A DNA stretch of 64,000 nt, taken from positions 248,001 to 312,000 of the forward strand of contig NZ_QLYZ01000002.1 in NCBI RefSeq assembly GCF_003350325.1, written 5' to 3'. Of this stretch, positions 37,419 through 45,252 are shown in pieces. The first letter of the stretch is position 1, and each line of letters starts with the position of its first letter. Position numbers and translations under genes: made by a program. The notes beneath the pieces are model-generated. The model was not told the DNA's origin. It made no database searches and saw only the letters and a list, made by a program, of their open reading frames with translations. Origin of the DNA: Vibrio rhodolitus (GTDB lineage: Bacteria; Pseudomonadota; Gammaproteobacteria; Enterobacterales; Vibrionaceae).

Positions 37419-37886
37419 TTAGAGCTTAAAGTAATGTATCACCTGATTGGAACTGCCGCGCCATTCGAGGTTTAAGTCTCGCTTCTCTTGCTCGAACTTA
37501 CCATCGACCAGCACATCAATAAGATCCACAATCTCTTTTTGCGCTTCGCTCAACTCGCCCAGAGTATAACCTGACCATAGCCAGATATCTTTGTTAGGAC
37601 ATTCAGCACGTACGCGTTTTACCAAACGCAATACATCAGCCACATTCGAAGGATGAAGCGGATCGCCCCCTGACAGCGATAAACCTTTACGTTTGATGCG
37701 CGTATCGTTTAGGTCGGCAATGATTTGATCTTCAAGCTGCTGCGTGAACGGATGACCACTGTCTACACGCCAAGTTGTCTTGTTATAGCAGCCGCGACAC
37801 TTATGTTCGCAGCCAGAAACAAACAAAGTCACGCGAGTGCCGGGACCATTTACAACGTCGATTGGGTAGTATTGATGGTAGTTCAT
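37419..37886 (-). CDS. nrdG: Anaerobic ribonucleoside-triphosphate reductase activating enzyme
   Basis: Radical SAM enzyme that installs the glycyl radical on NrdD. The 155-residue length is standard. The 4Fe-4S cluster motif CxxxCxxC is C-EHK-C-RG-C in VSGCEHKCRGCYN, and SGGDPLHPSNV is the SAM-binding GGE-like segment. It lies 70 bases after nrdD with a hairpin between them. Confidence 0.95.
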   Translation of the reverse strand: MNYHQYYPIDVVNGPGTRVTLFVSGCEHKCRGCYNKTTWRVDSGHPFTQQLEDQIIADLNDTRIKRKGLSLSGGDPLHPSNVADVLRLVKRVRAECPNKDIWLWSGYTLGELSEAQKEIVDLIDVLVDGKFEQEKRDLNLEWRGSSNQVIHYFKL

Positions 37887-37898
37887 AGTTCCAAAACG

Positions 37899-37934
37899 AA
37901 AAAACCAGCCCGCCTTGTAGCAGAGCGAGCTGGT
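37899..37934 (-). terminator. Terminator-like hairpin between nrdD and nrdG
   Basis: On the minus strand ACCAGCTCGC and GCGGGCTGGT pair over 10 bases with one wobble, followed by TTTTTTCG, 20 bases after the nrdD stop. It could lower nrdG transcription relative to nrdD. Confidence 0.75.
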
Positions 37935-37955
37935 GAATGATACTTACAGGTTCAA

Positions 37956-40076
37956 TTATAGGTGCTTAACGCGACGCTTAACTTCTTCTTGCTTACCGAA
38001 GTTAAATGGACGAGCGTCTGGGCTACCTAAGTAACCACATACACGGCGGGTTACTGATACTTTGCTTGAATCATGGTTGCCGCAGCTTGGGCAAGTAAAG
38101 CCTTTGCTCGTACAGTCAAACTCACCAGTGTAACCACACTCATAACACTCATCGATCGGTGTATTAGTGCCGTAGTAAGGTACGCGGGTGTAGCTGTAAT
38201 CCCATACGTTTTCCAAAGCTTCAACGTTGCGTTGCATGTTCGGGAATTCACCGTAACAGATAAAGCCACCGCTTGAGATGTGTGGGTATGGCATCTCAAA
38301 GTCAATCTTATCGTATGGGTTTACCTTCTTCTCAACGTCTAAGTGGAAGCTGTTGGTGTAGTAACCTTTGTCAGTCACGCCTTCAATCACGCCAAACTCT
38401 TTAGTGTCGATACGGCAGAAACGGCTACATAGGTTTTCACTTGGCGTGCCGTATAGGCTAAAGCCGTAACCTGTTTCTTCATTCCATTGCTCTACGTGTT
38501 TCTTCAAGTACTTAACGATGTTAAGTGCTTTCTCACGCAGGTCGTCATTGTCGTATACGTGTTCTGAAGTGCCGTATAGTGCGTTAACCATCTCATGGAT
38601 ACCAATGTAACCAAGAGAAATAGACGCGCGACCATTTTTAAAGATATCAGCGATTGAATCGTCTGCTTTTAGACGAACACCACATGCACCTTCCATGTAT
38701 AGAATTGGCGCAACGCGAGCTTTAACGTTTTCTAGACGAGAGATACGCGTTTCTAGTGCACGGCGTGCCACAACCAGTTTCTCATCTAAGATTTTGAAGA
38801 ACTCTTCTTCGCTGCCGTTTGCACGGATTGCGATACGAGGCAGGTTCAAACTTACTACACCAAGGTTATTACGACCTTCATGGATAAGTTCACCATTTTC
38901 TTCATAGGTATTTAGGAAACTACGGCAGCCCATTGGGGTTTTGAATGAACCAGTTACTTCAACCACTTTGTCGTAGTTAAGAATATCTGGGTACATACGC
39001 TTAGAAGCACACTCTAGAGCAAGCTTCTTAATGTCGTAGTTTGGATCTTGTTCTTTGTGGTTCAAGCCATCTTTAATAGCAAATACAAGTTTTGGGAACA
39101 CCGCTGTTTTACGGTTCTTGCCGAGACCTGCAATACGGTTTTTCAAAATTGATTGCTGAATTAGACGTGATGCCCAACTGGTGCCTAAACCAAAACCAAA
39201 GGTCACAAATGGTGTTTGACCATTTGCAGTATGCAAGGTGTTTACTTCATACTCTAAAGATTGGAAAGCGTCGTAACACTCTTTCTCTGTACGAGAGATA
39301 GCAAAAGCTTCTGGGTTGTGGATATCCCACTCTTTTGCGATAGAAAGGTGTTTCTCGTAGCTTGCCTGAACATACGGTTCTAGTACTTCATCAATACGGT
39401 TGATGGTTGTACCGCCGTAGATATGGCTCGCTACTTGCGCAATGATCTGTGCTGTTACTGCTGTTGCTGTCGAAATTGACTTTGGTGTATCAATTTCAGC
39501 GTTACCCATCTTAAAGCCATGCGTCAGCATGCCTTTAAGGTCAATCAGCATACAGTTAAACATCGGGAAGAATGGTGCGTAATCTAGGTCGTGGTAGTGT
39601 AAGTCACCTTCATCGTGTGCTTGTACTACATCACGTGGCAGAATGTGAGTTTTCGCATAGTGTTTAGCCACGATACCTGCAAGTAGGTCACGTTGAGTTG
39701 GGATAACTTTACCGTCTTTGTTTGCGTTTTCGTTGATAAGATCAACGTTGCTCTCTTCGATCAGACCTTCGATCTCACGAGTAAGCGCACTTTGCTTCTC
39801 ACGCGCGATGTCACGGTCATGACGGTATTCGATGTATGAACGTGCAAGTGACTTGAAAGGTCCTTGCATAAGTTCATTTTCAACTAGGGTTTGGATTTCG
39901 TTGATGTGTACTTCATCGTGATCTTTTAGCTGCAGCTCAACTGCCAGCGCCACATTTAGGGCATAAATAGCAATTTCGTTGTTCACGTGCTCTGCTGCTG
40001 CTTCCACTGCTGCTTGAATACGATCCCTGCTAAACGGAGCTCTTGAGCCGTCACGCTTGATTACGATTGGTTTCAC
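37956..40076 (-). CDS. nrdD: Anaerobic ribonucleoside-triphosphate reductase, catalytic subunit
   Basis: Glycyl-radical enzyme that makes deoxyribonucleotides without oxygen. The N-terminal ATP-cone (VIKRDGSRAPFSRDRIQAAV) is followed by the catalytic barrel and, at the C-terminus, the zinc site CYECGYTGEFDCTSKGFTCP plus SCG, and the radical Gly in RRVCGYLGSPDARP. The 706 residues match the E. coli type. Two NrdR-box-like sequences and a perfect FNR palindrome lie upstream, consistent with oxygen and dNTP control. Confidence 0.97.
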   Translation of the reverse strand: MKPIVIKRDGSRAPFSRDRIQAAVEAAAEHVNNEIAIYALNVALAVELQLKDHDEVHINEIQTLVENELMQGPFKSLARSYIEYRHDRDIAREKQSALTREIEGLIEESNVDLINENANKDGKVIPTQRDLLAGIVAKHYAKTHILPRDVVQAHDEGDLHYHDLDYAPFFPMFNCMLIDLKGMLTHGFKMGNAEIDTPKSISTATAVTAQIIAQVASHIYGGTTINRIDEVLEPYVQASYEKHLSIAKEWDIHNPEAFAISRTEKECYDAFQSLEYEVNTLHTANGQTPFVTFGFGLGTSWASRLIQQSILKNRIAGLGKNRKTAVFPKLVFAIKDGLNHKEQDPNYDIKKLALECASKRMYPDILNYDKVVEVTGSFKTPMGCRSFLNTYEENGELIHEGRNNLGVVSLNLPRIAIRANGSEEEFFKILDEKLVVARRALETRISRLENVKARVAPILYMEGACGVRLKADDSIADIFKNGRASISLGYIGIHEMVNALYGTSEHVYDNDDLREKALNIVKYLKKHVEQWNEETGYGFSLYGTPSENLCSRFCRIDTKEFGVIEGVTDKGYYTNSFHLDVEKKVNPYDKIDFEMPYPHISSGGFICYGEFPNMQRNVEALENVWDYSYTRVPYYGTNTPIDECYECGYTGEFDCTSKGFTCPSCGNHDSSKVSVTRRVCGYLGSPDARPFNFGKQEEVKRRVKHL

Positions 40077-40119
40077 CTTTTCTCCTTACCCCAGCATACT
40101 CACAGAGTTATCCACAAAC

Positions 40120-40135
40120 ACACTATATAGGGTTG
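40120..40135. promoter_or_regulatory. Candidate NrdR box 1
   Basis: ACACTATATAGGGTTG, about 12 of 16 positions of the NrdR consensus ACACTATATATAGTGT. It lies 44 bases upstream of the nrdD start. Confidence 0.65.
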
Positions 40136-40150
40136 TTATTTTTTTGACTG

Positions 40151-40166
40151 ACACTAGATGTTGTGG
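40151..40166. promoter_or_regulatory. Candidate NrdR box 2
   Basis: ACACTAGATGTTGTGG, close to the NrdR consensus. It starts 31 bases after box 1, three helical turns, which is the spacing known for paired NrdR boxes. Confidence 0.7.
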
Positions 40167-40198
40167 CGTATTAGACTCCAAAGCGCACCCCAAAAGTA

Positions 40199-40212
40199 TT
40201 GATTTAGATCAA
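40199..40212. promoter_or_regulatory. FNR binding site
   Basis: TTGATTTAGATCAA is a perfect match to TTGAT-N4-ATCAA. It lies about 123 bases upstream of nrdD and 140 bases upstream of the nuclease-like gene on the other strand; nrdD is the more likely target. Confidence 0.75.
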
Positions 40213-40351
40213 TAAAACTAGGTTACAGTACAATAACGAAACGATCTTATTGGCATGGCTCTCAGATACAAATAAAACAATGAAAATTGCAAAAATTCTG
40301 CTTTTAAACTTGATTTTTTGCGAAGGCTTATAAGACAAAGGGTCTAAGAGA

Positions 40352-41263
40352 ATGGAGACAAAACGAATGCTCAAAACGTGTGCAAAACCTCTCATTTTCC
40401 TATATATAGTGGTATTGACTGCGTTTCAGGCACAAGCAGAACAATCGTTCAAAGTTTCGACATGGAATATGGAATGGTTCGTTTCTGAAGGAAACAAGCG
40501 CTTTACGCCTTCGTTACGCAGTAACGCGGATTTTCACAAAATGGCGCACTATTTCAATGAACTGGATACGCCGATCCTCGCCTTTCAAGAAGTGGGTGAT
40601 AGCCAAGCGTTACAGCATCTGTTTGGTAACGACTATGTGCTGTTTATGTCAGACCGTTCAAAACCGAATAATCGCCAACTCCAATACGATGATATTAACC
40701 AATACACTGGATTTGCGGTGCGAAAGGATATTGAAGTAAAAGATGTGGCGGACTTTTCGCTATTACCCAAGCAGAGAAAAGACAAACTAAGATTCGCTAG
40801 CTACATCGTTGTCGAGCCAAACAGCGCAGCACCTGTGCACTTACTTAATGTTCATCTAAAAGCGCGTTGCAGTGGCGGTTACAAAAACAATAGCGCTTGT
40901 AAGACCCTCAAGATACAAGGCGAAGCGTTAAATCAATGGCTTAGAGAGCGAGAAACAAACAACGAGCGCTACATAATTGTGGGCGATTTCAACCACAACT
41001 TATCTTTTAAGCATGATTGGTTATGGCAAGTATTGAGCAAATCGACAGACGCAGTGCTTGCAACCCGTGATGTTAGTGCCAAGTGCAAAGTACGCAGTCG
41101 CAAAAATCCGCAGCGCACTCATCAGTTTCGTTCTTTAATCGACCATATGGTTGTCAGCCCTGATATAGATGTGGTTGAGATAAAACAAAATCTATATCAG
41201 TCACAAGATGTGCTGGATTATCAATTAAGCGATCATTGTCCGATCACATCGACTTTTAGGTAG
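40352..41263 (+). CDS. Secreted endonuclease/exonuclease/phosphatase-family protein
   Basis: A 303-residue protein with a signal peptide ending near AFQAQA, so it is probably exported. The mature part has the EEP (DNase I-like) fold: FKVSTWNMEWF, ILAFQEVGDSQAL with the metal-binding Glu, LLNVHLKARC, IIVGDFNHNL with catalytic Asp/Asn and LSDHCPITSTF with the final Asp-His pair. DNA, RNA or a phosphoester could be the substrate. A Met at 40367 is an alternative start. It is monocistronic and convergent with the YeeE genes. Confidence 0.8.
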   Translation: METKRMLKTCAKPLIFLYIVVLTAFQAQAEQSFKVSTWNMEWFVSEGNKRFTPSLRSNADFHKMAHYFNELDTPILAFQEVGDSQALQHLFGNDYVLFMSDRSKPNNRQLQYDDINQYTGFAVRKDIEVKDVADFSLLPKQRKDKLRFASYIVVEPNSAAPVHLLNVHLKARCSGGYKNNSACKTLKIQGEALNQWLRERETNNERYIIVGDFNHNLSFKHDWLWQVLSKSTDAVLATRDVSAKCKVRSRKNPQRTHQFRSLIDHMVVSPDIDVVEIKQNLYQSQDVLDYQLSDHCPITSTFR

Positions 41264-41314
41264 GGAGATAAGTACGCACAAAGAGCTATGCGCACTGTAA
41301 ACTCATTAGTTGGA

Positions 41315-41758
41315 CTATTTCATCGCTTGTTTTGCTTTATCTGCTTTTGGCGCTGTTAAAAATTTAACCAGCAAGGAGCCGAAAAGCATACTGGCAATAA
41401 AAATCCAAATGCCTACATTGCCATAACTGGCACTTGCGATTGCAGGTCCCGGACAAACACCGGCGATCCCCCACCCGATGCCAAATAAAGCAGCCCCGCC
41501 AATCAAACGCTTATCGATTACACTGGTATTAGGTAAACAATATTGCTCGCCATTTATTGAATGACTACGAGGTTTGATCAAGAAAAAGTAAGCTGGCATA
41601 AAGACCGCGAGAGCGCCGCCCATTACAAAAGCCAAACTCGGATCCCAGTTTCCGGCGACGTCAAGAAAACCAATCACCTTGGCAGGATCAACCATACCTG
41701 AGATCGCCATGCCCAAGCCAAATAGTAAGCCACTTAGCGCTGCGACTAATAAATTCAT
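41315..41758 (-). CDS. YeeE/YedE-family sulfur transport subunit (second)
   Basis: A 147-residue membrane protein with four predicted segments. GIGWGIAGVCPGPAIAS near residue 100 is the conserved Cys-containing PF04143 (sulfur transport) motif. It follows its partner by 10 bases, and the pair probably forms one channel-like complex for thiosulfate, sulfide or persulfide species. It is the last gene of an ArsR-led operon on the minus strand. Confidence 0.83.
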   Translation of the reverse strand: MNLLVAALSGLLFGLGMAISGMVDPAKVIGFLDVAGNWDPSLAFVMGGALAVFMPAYFFLIKPRSHSINGEQYCLPNTSVIDKRLIGGAALFGIGWGIAGVCPGPAIASASYGNVGIWIFIASMLFGSLLVKFLTAPKADKAKQAMK

Positions 41759-41768
41759 TTCATTACTC

Positions 41769-42188
41769 CTACATCACATGCAGACGAATGAACACGGTAA
41801 TGCATGCCACTAACATAAAGGTTAATGTCGCCACAATTGAACGTTTAGACAAACGACCAATACCGCAAATACCGTGTCCACTGGTACAGCCATTACCAAG
41901 TCGTGTACCAGCACCGACCAATAAACCTGCCAACACAAAAACAACTAAGGAAATACTCTCGGTATTAGGAATACTGAATCCAGCAAAACTAACAGCAACG
42001 CCGCCACCAACCACCATGCTGACAATAAAAATCAGCCGCCAAGCATAATCGCCATGGCTAGGCGCAAACAGACCATTAAAGATTCCACTTATACCGGCAA
42101 CCTTACCGTTGAACAGCAGCAGTAGCGTTGCAGAACAACCCAGTAAGATGCCGCCAAATAAAGCACTCCATGGGATAACATCTAACAT
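41769..42188 (-). CDS. YeeE/YedE-family sulfur transport subunit (first)
   Basis: A 139-residue membrane protein with four segments. LGNGCTSGHGICG near residue 100 is the signature Cys motif of PF04143 and differs from the motif in the next gene, as is usual when the family is split into two half-size proteins. It begins 12 bases after the ArsR gene. Substrate is inferred from the neighbourhood to be a reduced sulfur compound. Confidence 0.85.
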   Translation of the reverse strand: MLDVIPWSALFGGILLGCSATLLLLFNGKVAGISGIFNGLFAPSHGDYAWRLIFIVSMVVGGGVAVSFAGFSIPNTESISLVVFVLAGLLVGAGTRLGNGCTSGHGICGIGRLSKRSIVATLTFMLVACITVFIRLHVM

Positions 42189-42200
42189 ATTTCCTCCTTG

Positions 42201-42509
42201 TTATTGGCAAAAAACGCAATGTAGTGACTTCATCATCACCTTCACTCTTTCATCCGAAAGTGAATAGAATACCTGCTGCGACTCTTTGCGGGCTTTGATG
42301 ATATTGTGTTTACGCAGCACAGTAAGGTGTTGCGACAGAGCAGATTGACTGAGGGTCGAGTTCGCTTGCAGAGCGCCTACCCCAACTTCGCCTTGTGTTA
42401 GTTGGCAAATCACCATCAGGCGCTCTGGATGCGCCATAACTTTTAGTAATTCCGCAGCTTGAGTCGCATTTTCTTGCATCTGCGTAATATCGAATTGCGT
42501 TTCACTCAT
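42201..42509 (-). CDS. ArsR-family repressor, likely persulfide/sulfide sensor (BigR/SqrR/YgaV-like)
   Basis: A 102-residue winged-helix repressor (LSQSALSQHLTVLRKHNIIKARK is the recognition region). Two Cys are placed as in BigR and SqrR: C35 in LMVICQL and C101 in HCVFCQ, 66 residues apart, the same spacing as C42/C108 and C41/C107 in those proteins; C98 is extra. They can form a disulfide or polysulfide that releases DNA. It is divergent from a CoA-disulfide reductase-rhodanese gene and leads the YeeE pair. HlyU is a related Vibrio relative. Ligand is inferred. Confidence 0.8.
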   Translation of the reverse strand: MSETQFDITQMQENATQAAELLKVMAHPERLMVICQLTQGEVGVGALQANSTLSQSALSQHLTVLRKHNIIKARKESQQVFYSLSDERVKVMMKSLHCVFCQ

Positions 42510-42556
42510 AGTCTAATTCCGCTGATATTTTGTACACATTCTAATCAGGATTTAAT

Positions 42557-42572
42557 ATTAGTCAAATCTAAT
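42557..42572. promoter_or_regulatory. Candidate ArsR operator 1
   Basis: ATTAGTCAAATCTAAT is an inverted repeat (ATTAG...CTAAT) located between the divergent ArsR and reductase genes, 48 bases upstream of the ArsR start. Confidence 0.6.
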
Positions 42573-42601
42573 TTAGCTTGTGCATATTTAGATTATTTAA
42601 A

Positions 42602-42617
42602 ATTAGACTTTTCTAAT
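42602..42617. promoter_or_regulatory. Candidate ArsR operator 2
   Basis: ATTAGACTTTTCTAAT is a perfect 6-4-6 inverted repeat with the same half-site as operator 1, 45 bases away. It lies about 100 bases upstream of the reductase start. Both face divergent promoters, fitting repression of both directions. Confidence 0.65.
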
Positions 42618-42718
42618 ATTGTTCATTATAGTGGCAAAAATTGATTGTTGTAGTTATAGATCGGCTGCACTATCAGCAATCCAAACCAACAGCGATTTAA
42701 AAGAGCTAGGAGTAACTT

Positions 42719-44422
42719 ATGACAAAGATTGTAATCATCGGTGGTGTCGCGGGCGGTGCATCCGCTGCTGCAAGGGCTCGACGCCTAAGCGAAAACGCAG
42801 AGATTGTTATGTTTGAGCGCGGTCCATTTGTTTCTTTTGCCAACTGTGGTTTGCCTTATCATATCGGTGGTGATATCCAAGAGCGCAGTAAGTTACTCCT
42901 GCAAACTCCAGAAAGCTTTTTAGCTCGCTTCAATGTTGACGTGCGTGTCATGAACGAAGTGGTGTCAATCAATCGCCAAGATAAGCGCGTAATCGTTAAA
43001 AATCTGATCGATGGTTCTGAATACCAAGAAAGCTACGATTTTCTGCTATTAAGTCCAGGCGCCGGAGCCATGGTTCCGCCAATCCCAGGCATCAATAATC
43101 CACTCACTCACTCGCTGCGCAACATTCCCGATATGGATCGCATCATCAAAACGTTTGAAACCAATAATGTTAAGCACGCAACCGTGGTTGGTGGTGGTTT
43201 TATTGGCTTGGAAATGATGGAAGCGTTCCACCAACTAGGTGTAAATACCACTCTCGTCGAAATGGCTGAGCAAGTTATGACGCCTGTTGACCGCGAAATG
43301 GCAGGCTTTGCACACGCTGAAATTCGAGAGAAAGGTATCGATTTACGCCTAGGCGTTGCCCTAACTTCTGTTGAGTACATTGCGAACCAATCTGTCGCTA
43401 CGATCGAAGCCGGTGAAAACAAAGAGCACCAACACCTTCAAGGCAAGCTCACCCTCTCACTCGATAATGGTGAACAATTGGATACCGATATTTTGATCAT
43501 GGCAATCGGTGTACGCCCAGAGACAAAGTTAGCGCAAGAAGCCGGTCTGCAAATTGGCTCACTTGGTGGTATCTATACCAACGAGTACATGCAAACCAGC
43601 GATCCCTCAATTTATGCCGTTGGGGATGCCGTTGAGGAAAAAGACTTTGTTACGGGCGAACAAACACTTGTTCCGTTGGCAGGTCCAGCCAACCGACAAG
43701 GTCGAATGGCAGCAGACAATATGCTTGGTCGTAAAGAGACTTATCAGGGTACACAAGGCACCGCGATCTGTAAGATCTTTGATTTAGCAGTAGCATCAAC
43801 GGGTAAAAACGAAAAACAATTAAAACGTGACAACATCACGTATGAAAAAGTCTATGTTCATACAGCGAGCCACGCAAGCTACTACCCGGGCGCTGAAATT
43901 GTGTCATTTAAGATGCTGTTTGACCCACAAAGCGGCAAGATCTTAGGTGCACAAGCTGTCGGTAAAGATGGCGTTGATAAACGTATTGATATTATGGCGG
44001 TCGCTCAACGCGCTGGCATGACGGTTGAACAATTGCAGCATTTAGAACTAACCTACGCTCCGCCGTACGGAAGTGCCAAAGATGTGATTAACCAAGCGGC
44101 GTTTGTGGCTAACAACATCATTAAAGGTGACGCCACTCCGATTCATTTTGATGAAATTGATAACCTGTCAAAAGACCAAATACTGCTGGATGTGCGTAAT
44201 CCGGGGGAACGAGAAAATGGCAATCACCTAAGCGGTGATATCAACATCCCGGTCGATCAACTGCGCCAACGCATGGGTGAACTACCAAAAGATAAAGAGA
44301 TTGTGATTTACTGCCAAGTTGGTCTGCGCGGTAACGTTGCCTACCGACAACTGGTCAACAATGGTTTCAAAGCACGTAACCTAATTGGTGGTTATAGAAC
44401 TTATAAGTTTGCTAAAGCATAA
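42719..44422 (+). CDS. CoA-disulfide reductase / NADH-dependent persulfide reductase with C-terminal rhodanese domain
   Basis: A 567-residue flavoprotein fusion. The N-terminal reductase has the FAD loop IIGGVAGGASAAARARRL, redox Cys43 in SFANCGLPYHIGG, a NAD loop in VVGGGFIGLEMMEA and YAVGDAVE. The last 90 residues are a rhodanese domain with active Cys532 in VIYCQVGLRGN. The combination is known as CoADR-RHD or Npsr and reduces persulfides or polysulfide sulfur. AGGAGT precedes the ATG. Its divergent partner is the thiol-based repressor, and the YeeE transporters complete a sulfur-stress unit. Confidence 0.9.
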   Translation: MTKIVIIGGVAGGASAAARARRLSENAEIVMFERGPFVSFANCGLPYHIGGDIQERSKLLLQTPESFLARFNVDVRVMNEVVSINRQDKRVIVKNLIDGSEYQESYDFLLLSPGAGAMVPPIPGINNPLTHSLRNIPDMDRIIKTFETNNVKHATVVGGGFIGLEMMEAFHQLGVNTTLVEMAEQVMTPVDREMAGFAHAEIREKGIDLRLGVALTSVEYIANQSVATIEAGENKEHQHLQGKLTLSLDNGEQLDTDILIMAIGVRPETKLAQEAGLQIGSLGGIYTNEYMQTSDPSIYAVGDAVEEKDFVTGEQTLVPLAGPANRQGRMAADNMLGRKETYQGTQGTAICKIFDLAVASTGKNEKQLKRDNITYEKVYVHTASHASYYPGAEIVSFKMLFDPQSGKILGAQAVGKDGVDKRIDIMAVAQRAGMTVEQLQHLELTYAPPYGSAKDVINQAAFVANNIIKGDATPIHFDEIDNLSKDQILLDVRNPGERENGNHLSGDINIPVDQLRQRMGELPKDKEIVIYCQVGLRGNVAYRQLVNNGFKARNLIGGYRTYKFAKA

Positions 44423-44461
44423 ACGCCAGCCAAATCGCTGGTTAAAGAGAAGCAACATTAG

Positions 44462-44486
44462 GTGGGGACTAACTCCCCACTTTTTT
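44462..44486 (+). terminator. Intrinsic terminator after the reductase-rhodanese gene
   Basis: GTGGGG, ACTAACT loop, CCCCAC, then TTTTTT. Confidence 0.85.
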
Positions 44487-44529
44487 GCATTTAGACATGA
44501 GATAAACTAGGCGTATTCAGTTTTCATTA

Positions 44530-44958
44530 CTATTTCCACGCAACCAATATAATTCCTAGAGTGATCATGACCACACCTAGCCAGTTGGTTAGGCTGAGTT
44601 TTTCACCAAGAACCAGCACCCCAAACACGGCAACAAAGATCACACTAAGCTTGTCAATTGGGGCAACTTGGGCAGCCTGCCCCAAATTCATCGCACGAAA
44701 ATAGCATAGCCACGACGCACCGGTTGCGAGACCGGATAGAACAAGAAACATCAAGCCTTTGCTAGAAATTTCACTGAGTGGCTGAAATTTCTGGGTAAAG
44801 AAGGCAATCCCACCGACTAAAACTAAAATGACGCAAGTACGGATAAAGGTCGCAAAATCAGAGTTAATGGTATTTACACCCAGTTTTGTAAAGATTGCCG
44901 TTAGAGCTGCAAACACTGCAGATAATAAAGCCCAAGCGAGCCAAGAAGTTTGAAACAT
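44530..44958 (-). CDS. EamA-family membrane protein, single-domain (half-size) transporter
   Basis: A 142-residue protein with five predicted membrane segments, one EamA domain of the drug/metabolite transporter superfamily. It begins WLAWALLSAVFAALTAIFTK and ends LGVVMITLGIILVAWK; YFRAMNLGQAAQVAPIDKL is the conserved central segment. Most DMT proteins have two such domains, so this probably works as a dimer; single-domain members of this size are common. Substrate unknown. It stands alone between the sulfur locus and the feo operon. Confidence 0.8.
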   Translation of the reverse strand: MFQTSWLAWALLSAVFAALTAIFTKLGVNTINSDFATFIRTCVILVLVGGIAFFTQKFQPLSEISSKGLMFLVLSGLATGASWLCYFRAMNLGQAAQVAPIDKLSVIFVAVFGVLVLGEKLSLTNWLGVVMITLGIILVAWK

Positions 44959-45065
44959 AAGAGGTCAATACCGCTCTATGAAAAGGGACCAGATTCTCTA
45001 TTTGGTCGTAAACGTAATAGCTAATCATCGTTGTTACCAAAAAAGTATTCTCTGATATAAATGAA

Positions 45066-45090
45066 GAAAGTGAGCTGCGAGCTCACTTTC
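45066..45090 (-). terminator. Terminator of the feo operon
   Basis: GAAAGTGAGCT, GCG loop, AGCTCACTTTC is a perfect 11-bp stem 9 bases after the Cys-rich gene; the minus strand continues TTCTTCAT. Confidence 0.8.
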
Positions 45091-45099
45091 TTTACGCTA

Positions 45100-45243
45100 T
45101 TAGCAGCTGTTTTTATTCGATGCACAACTGCTACTTTGCGAACAACCTGCACATCCGCCACCTTTTCGTTTCATTGCAACTATCTTATAGATGGCAACAC
45201 CAACGATAGCAACGATACATAGCGAAACAATGAGATTCGTCAT
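45100..45243 (-). CDS. FeoB-associated Cys-rich membrane protein (47 aa)
   Basis: Short gene not easily found by length: ATG at 45243 preceded by TAAGGAGGTAGT, an excellent ribosome site, and TAA at 45102-45100. The product begins with one membrane helix (MTNLIVSLCIVAIVGVAIYK), then a basic stretch MKRKGGG and a Cys-rich tail CAGCSQSSSC ending NSC. This is the FeoB-associated Cys-rich family (PF12669), found after feoB in some feo operons in place of FeoC; the winged-helix FeoC is absent here. It starts 9 bases after feoB. Confidence 0.85.
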   Translation of the reverse strand: MTNLIVSLCIVAIVGVAIYKIVAMKRKGGGCAGCSQSSSCASNKNSC

Positions 45244-45252
45244 ACTACCTCC

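Noticed and set aside
45100..45243. Calling the third feo gene feoC
   Set aside because: The product is a 47-residue membrane protein with a Cys-rich tail, not the winged-helix FeoC.
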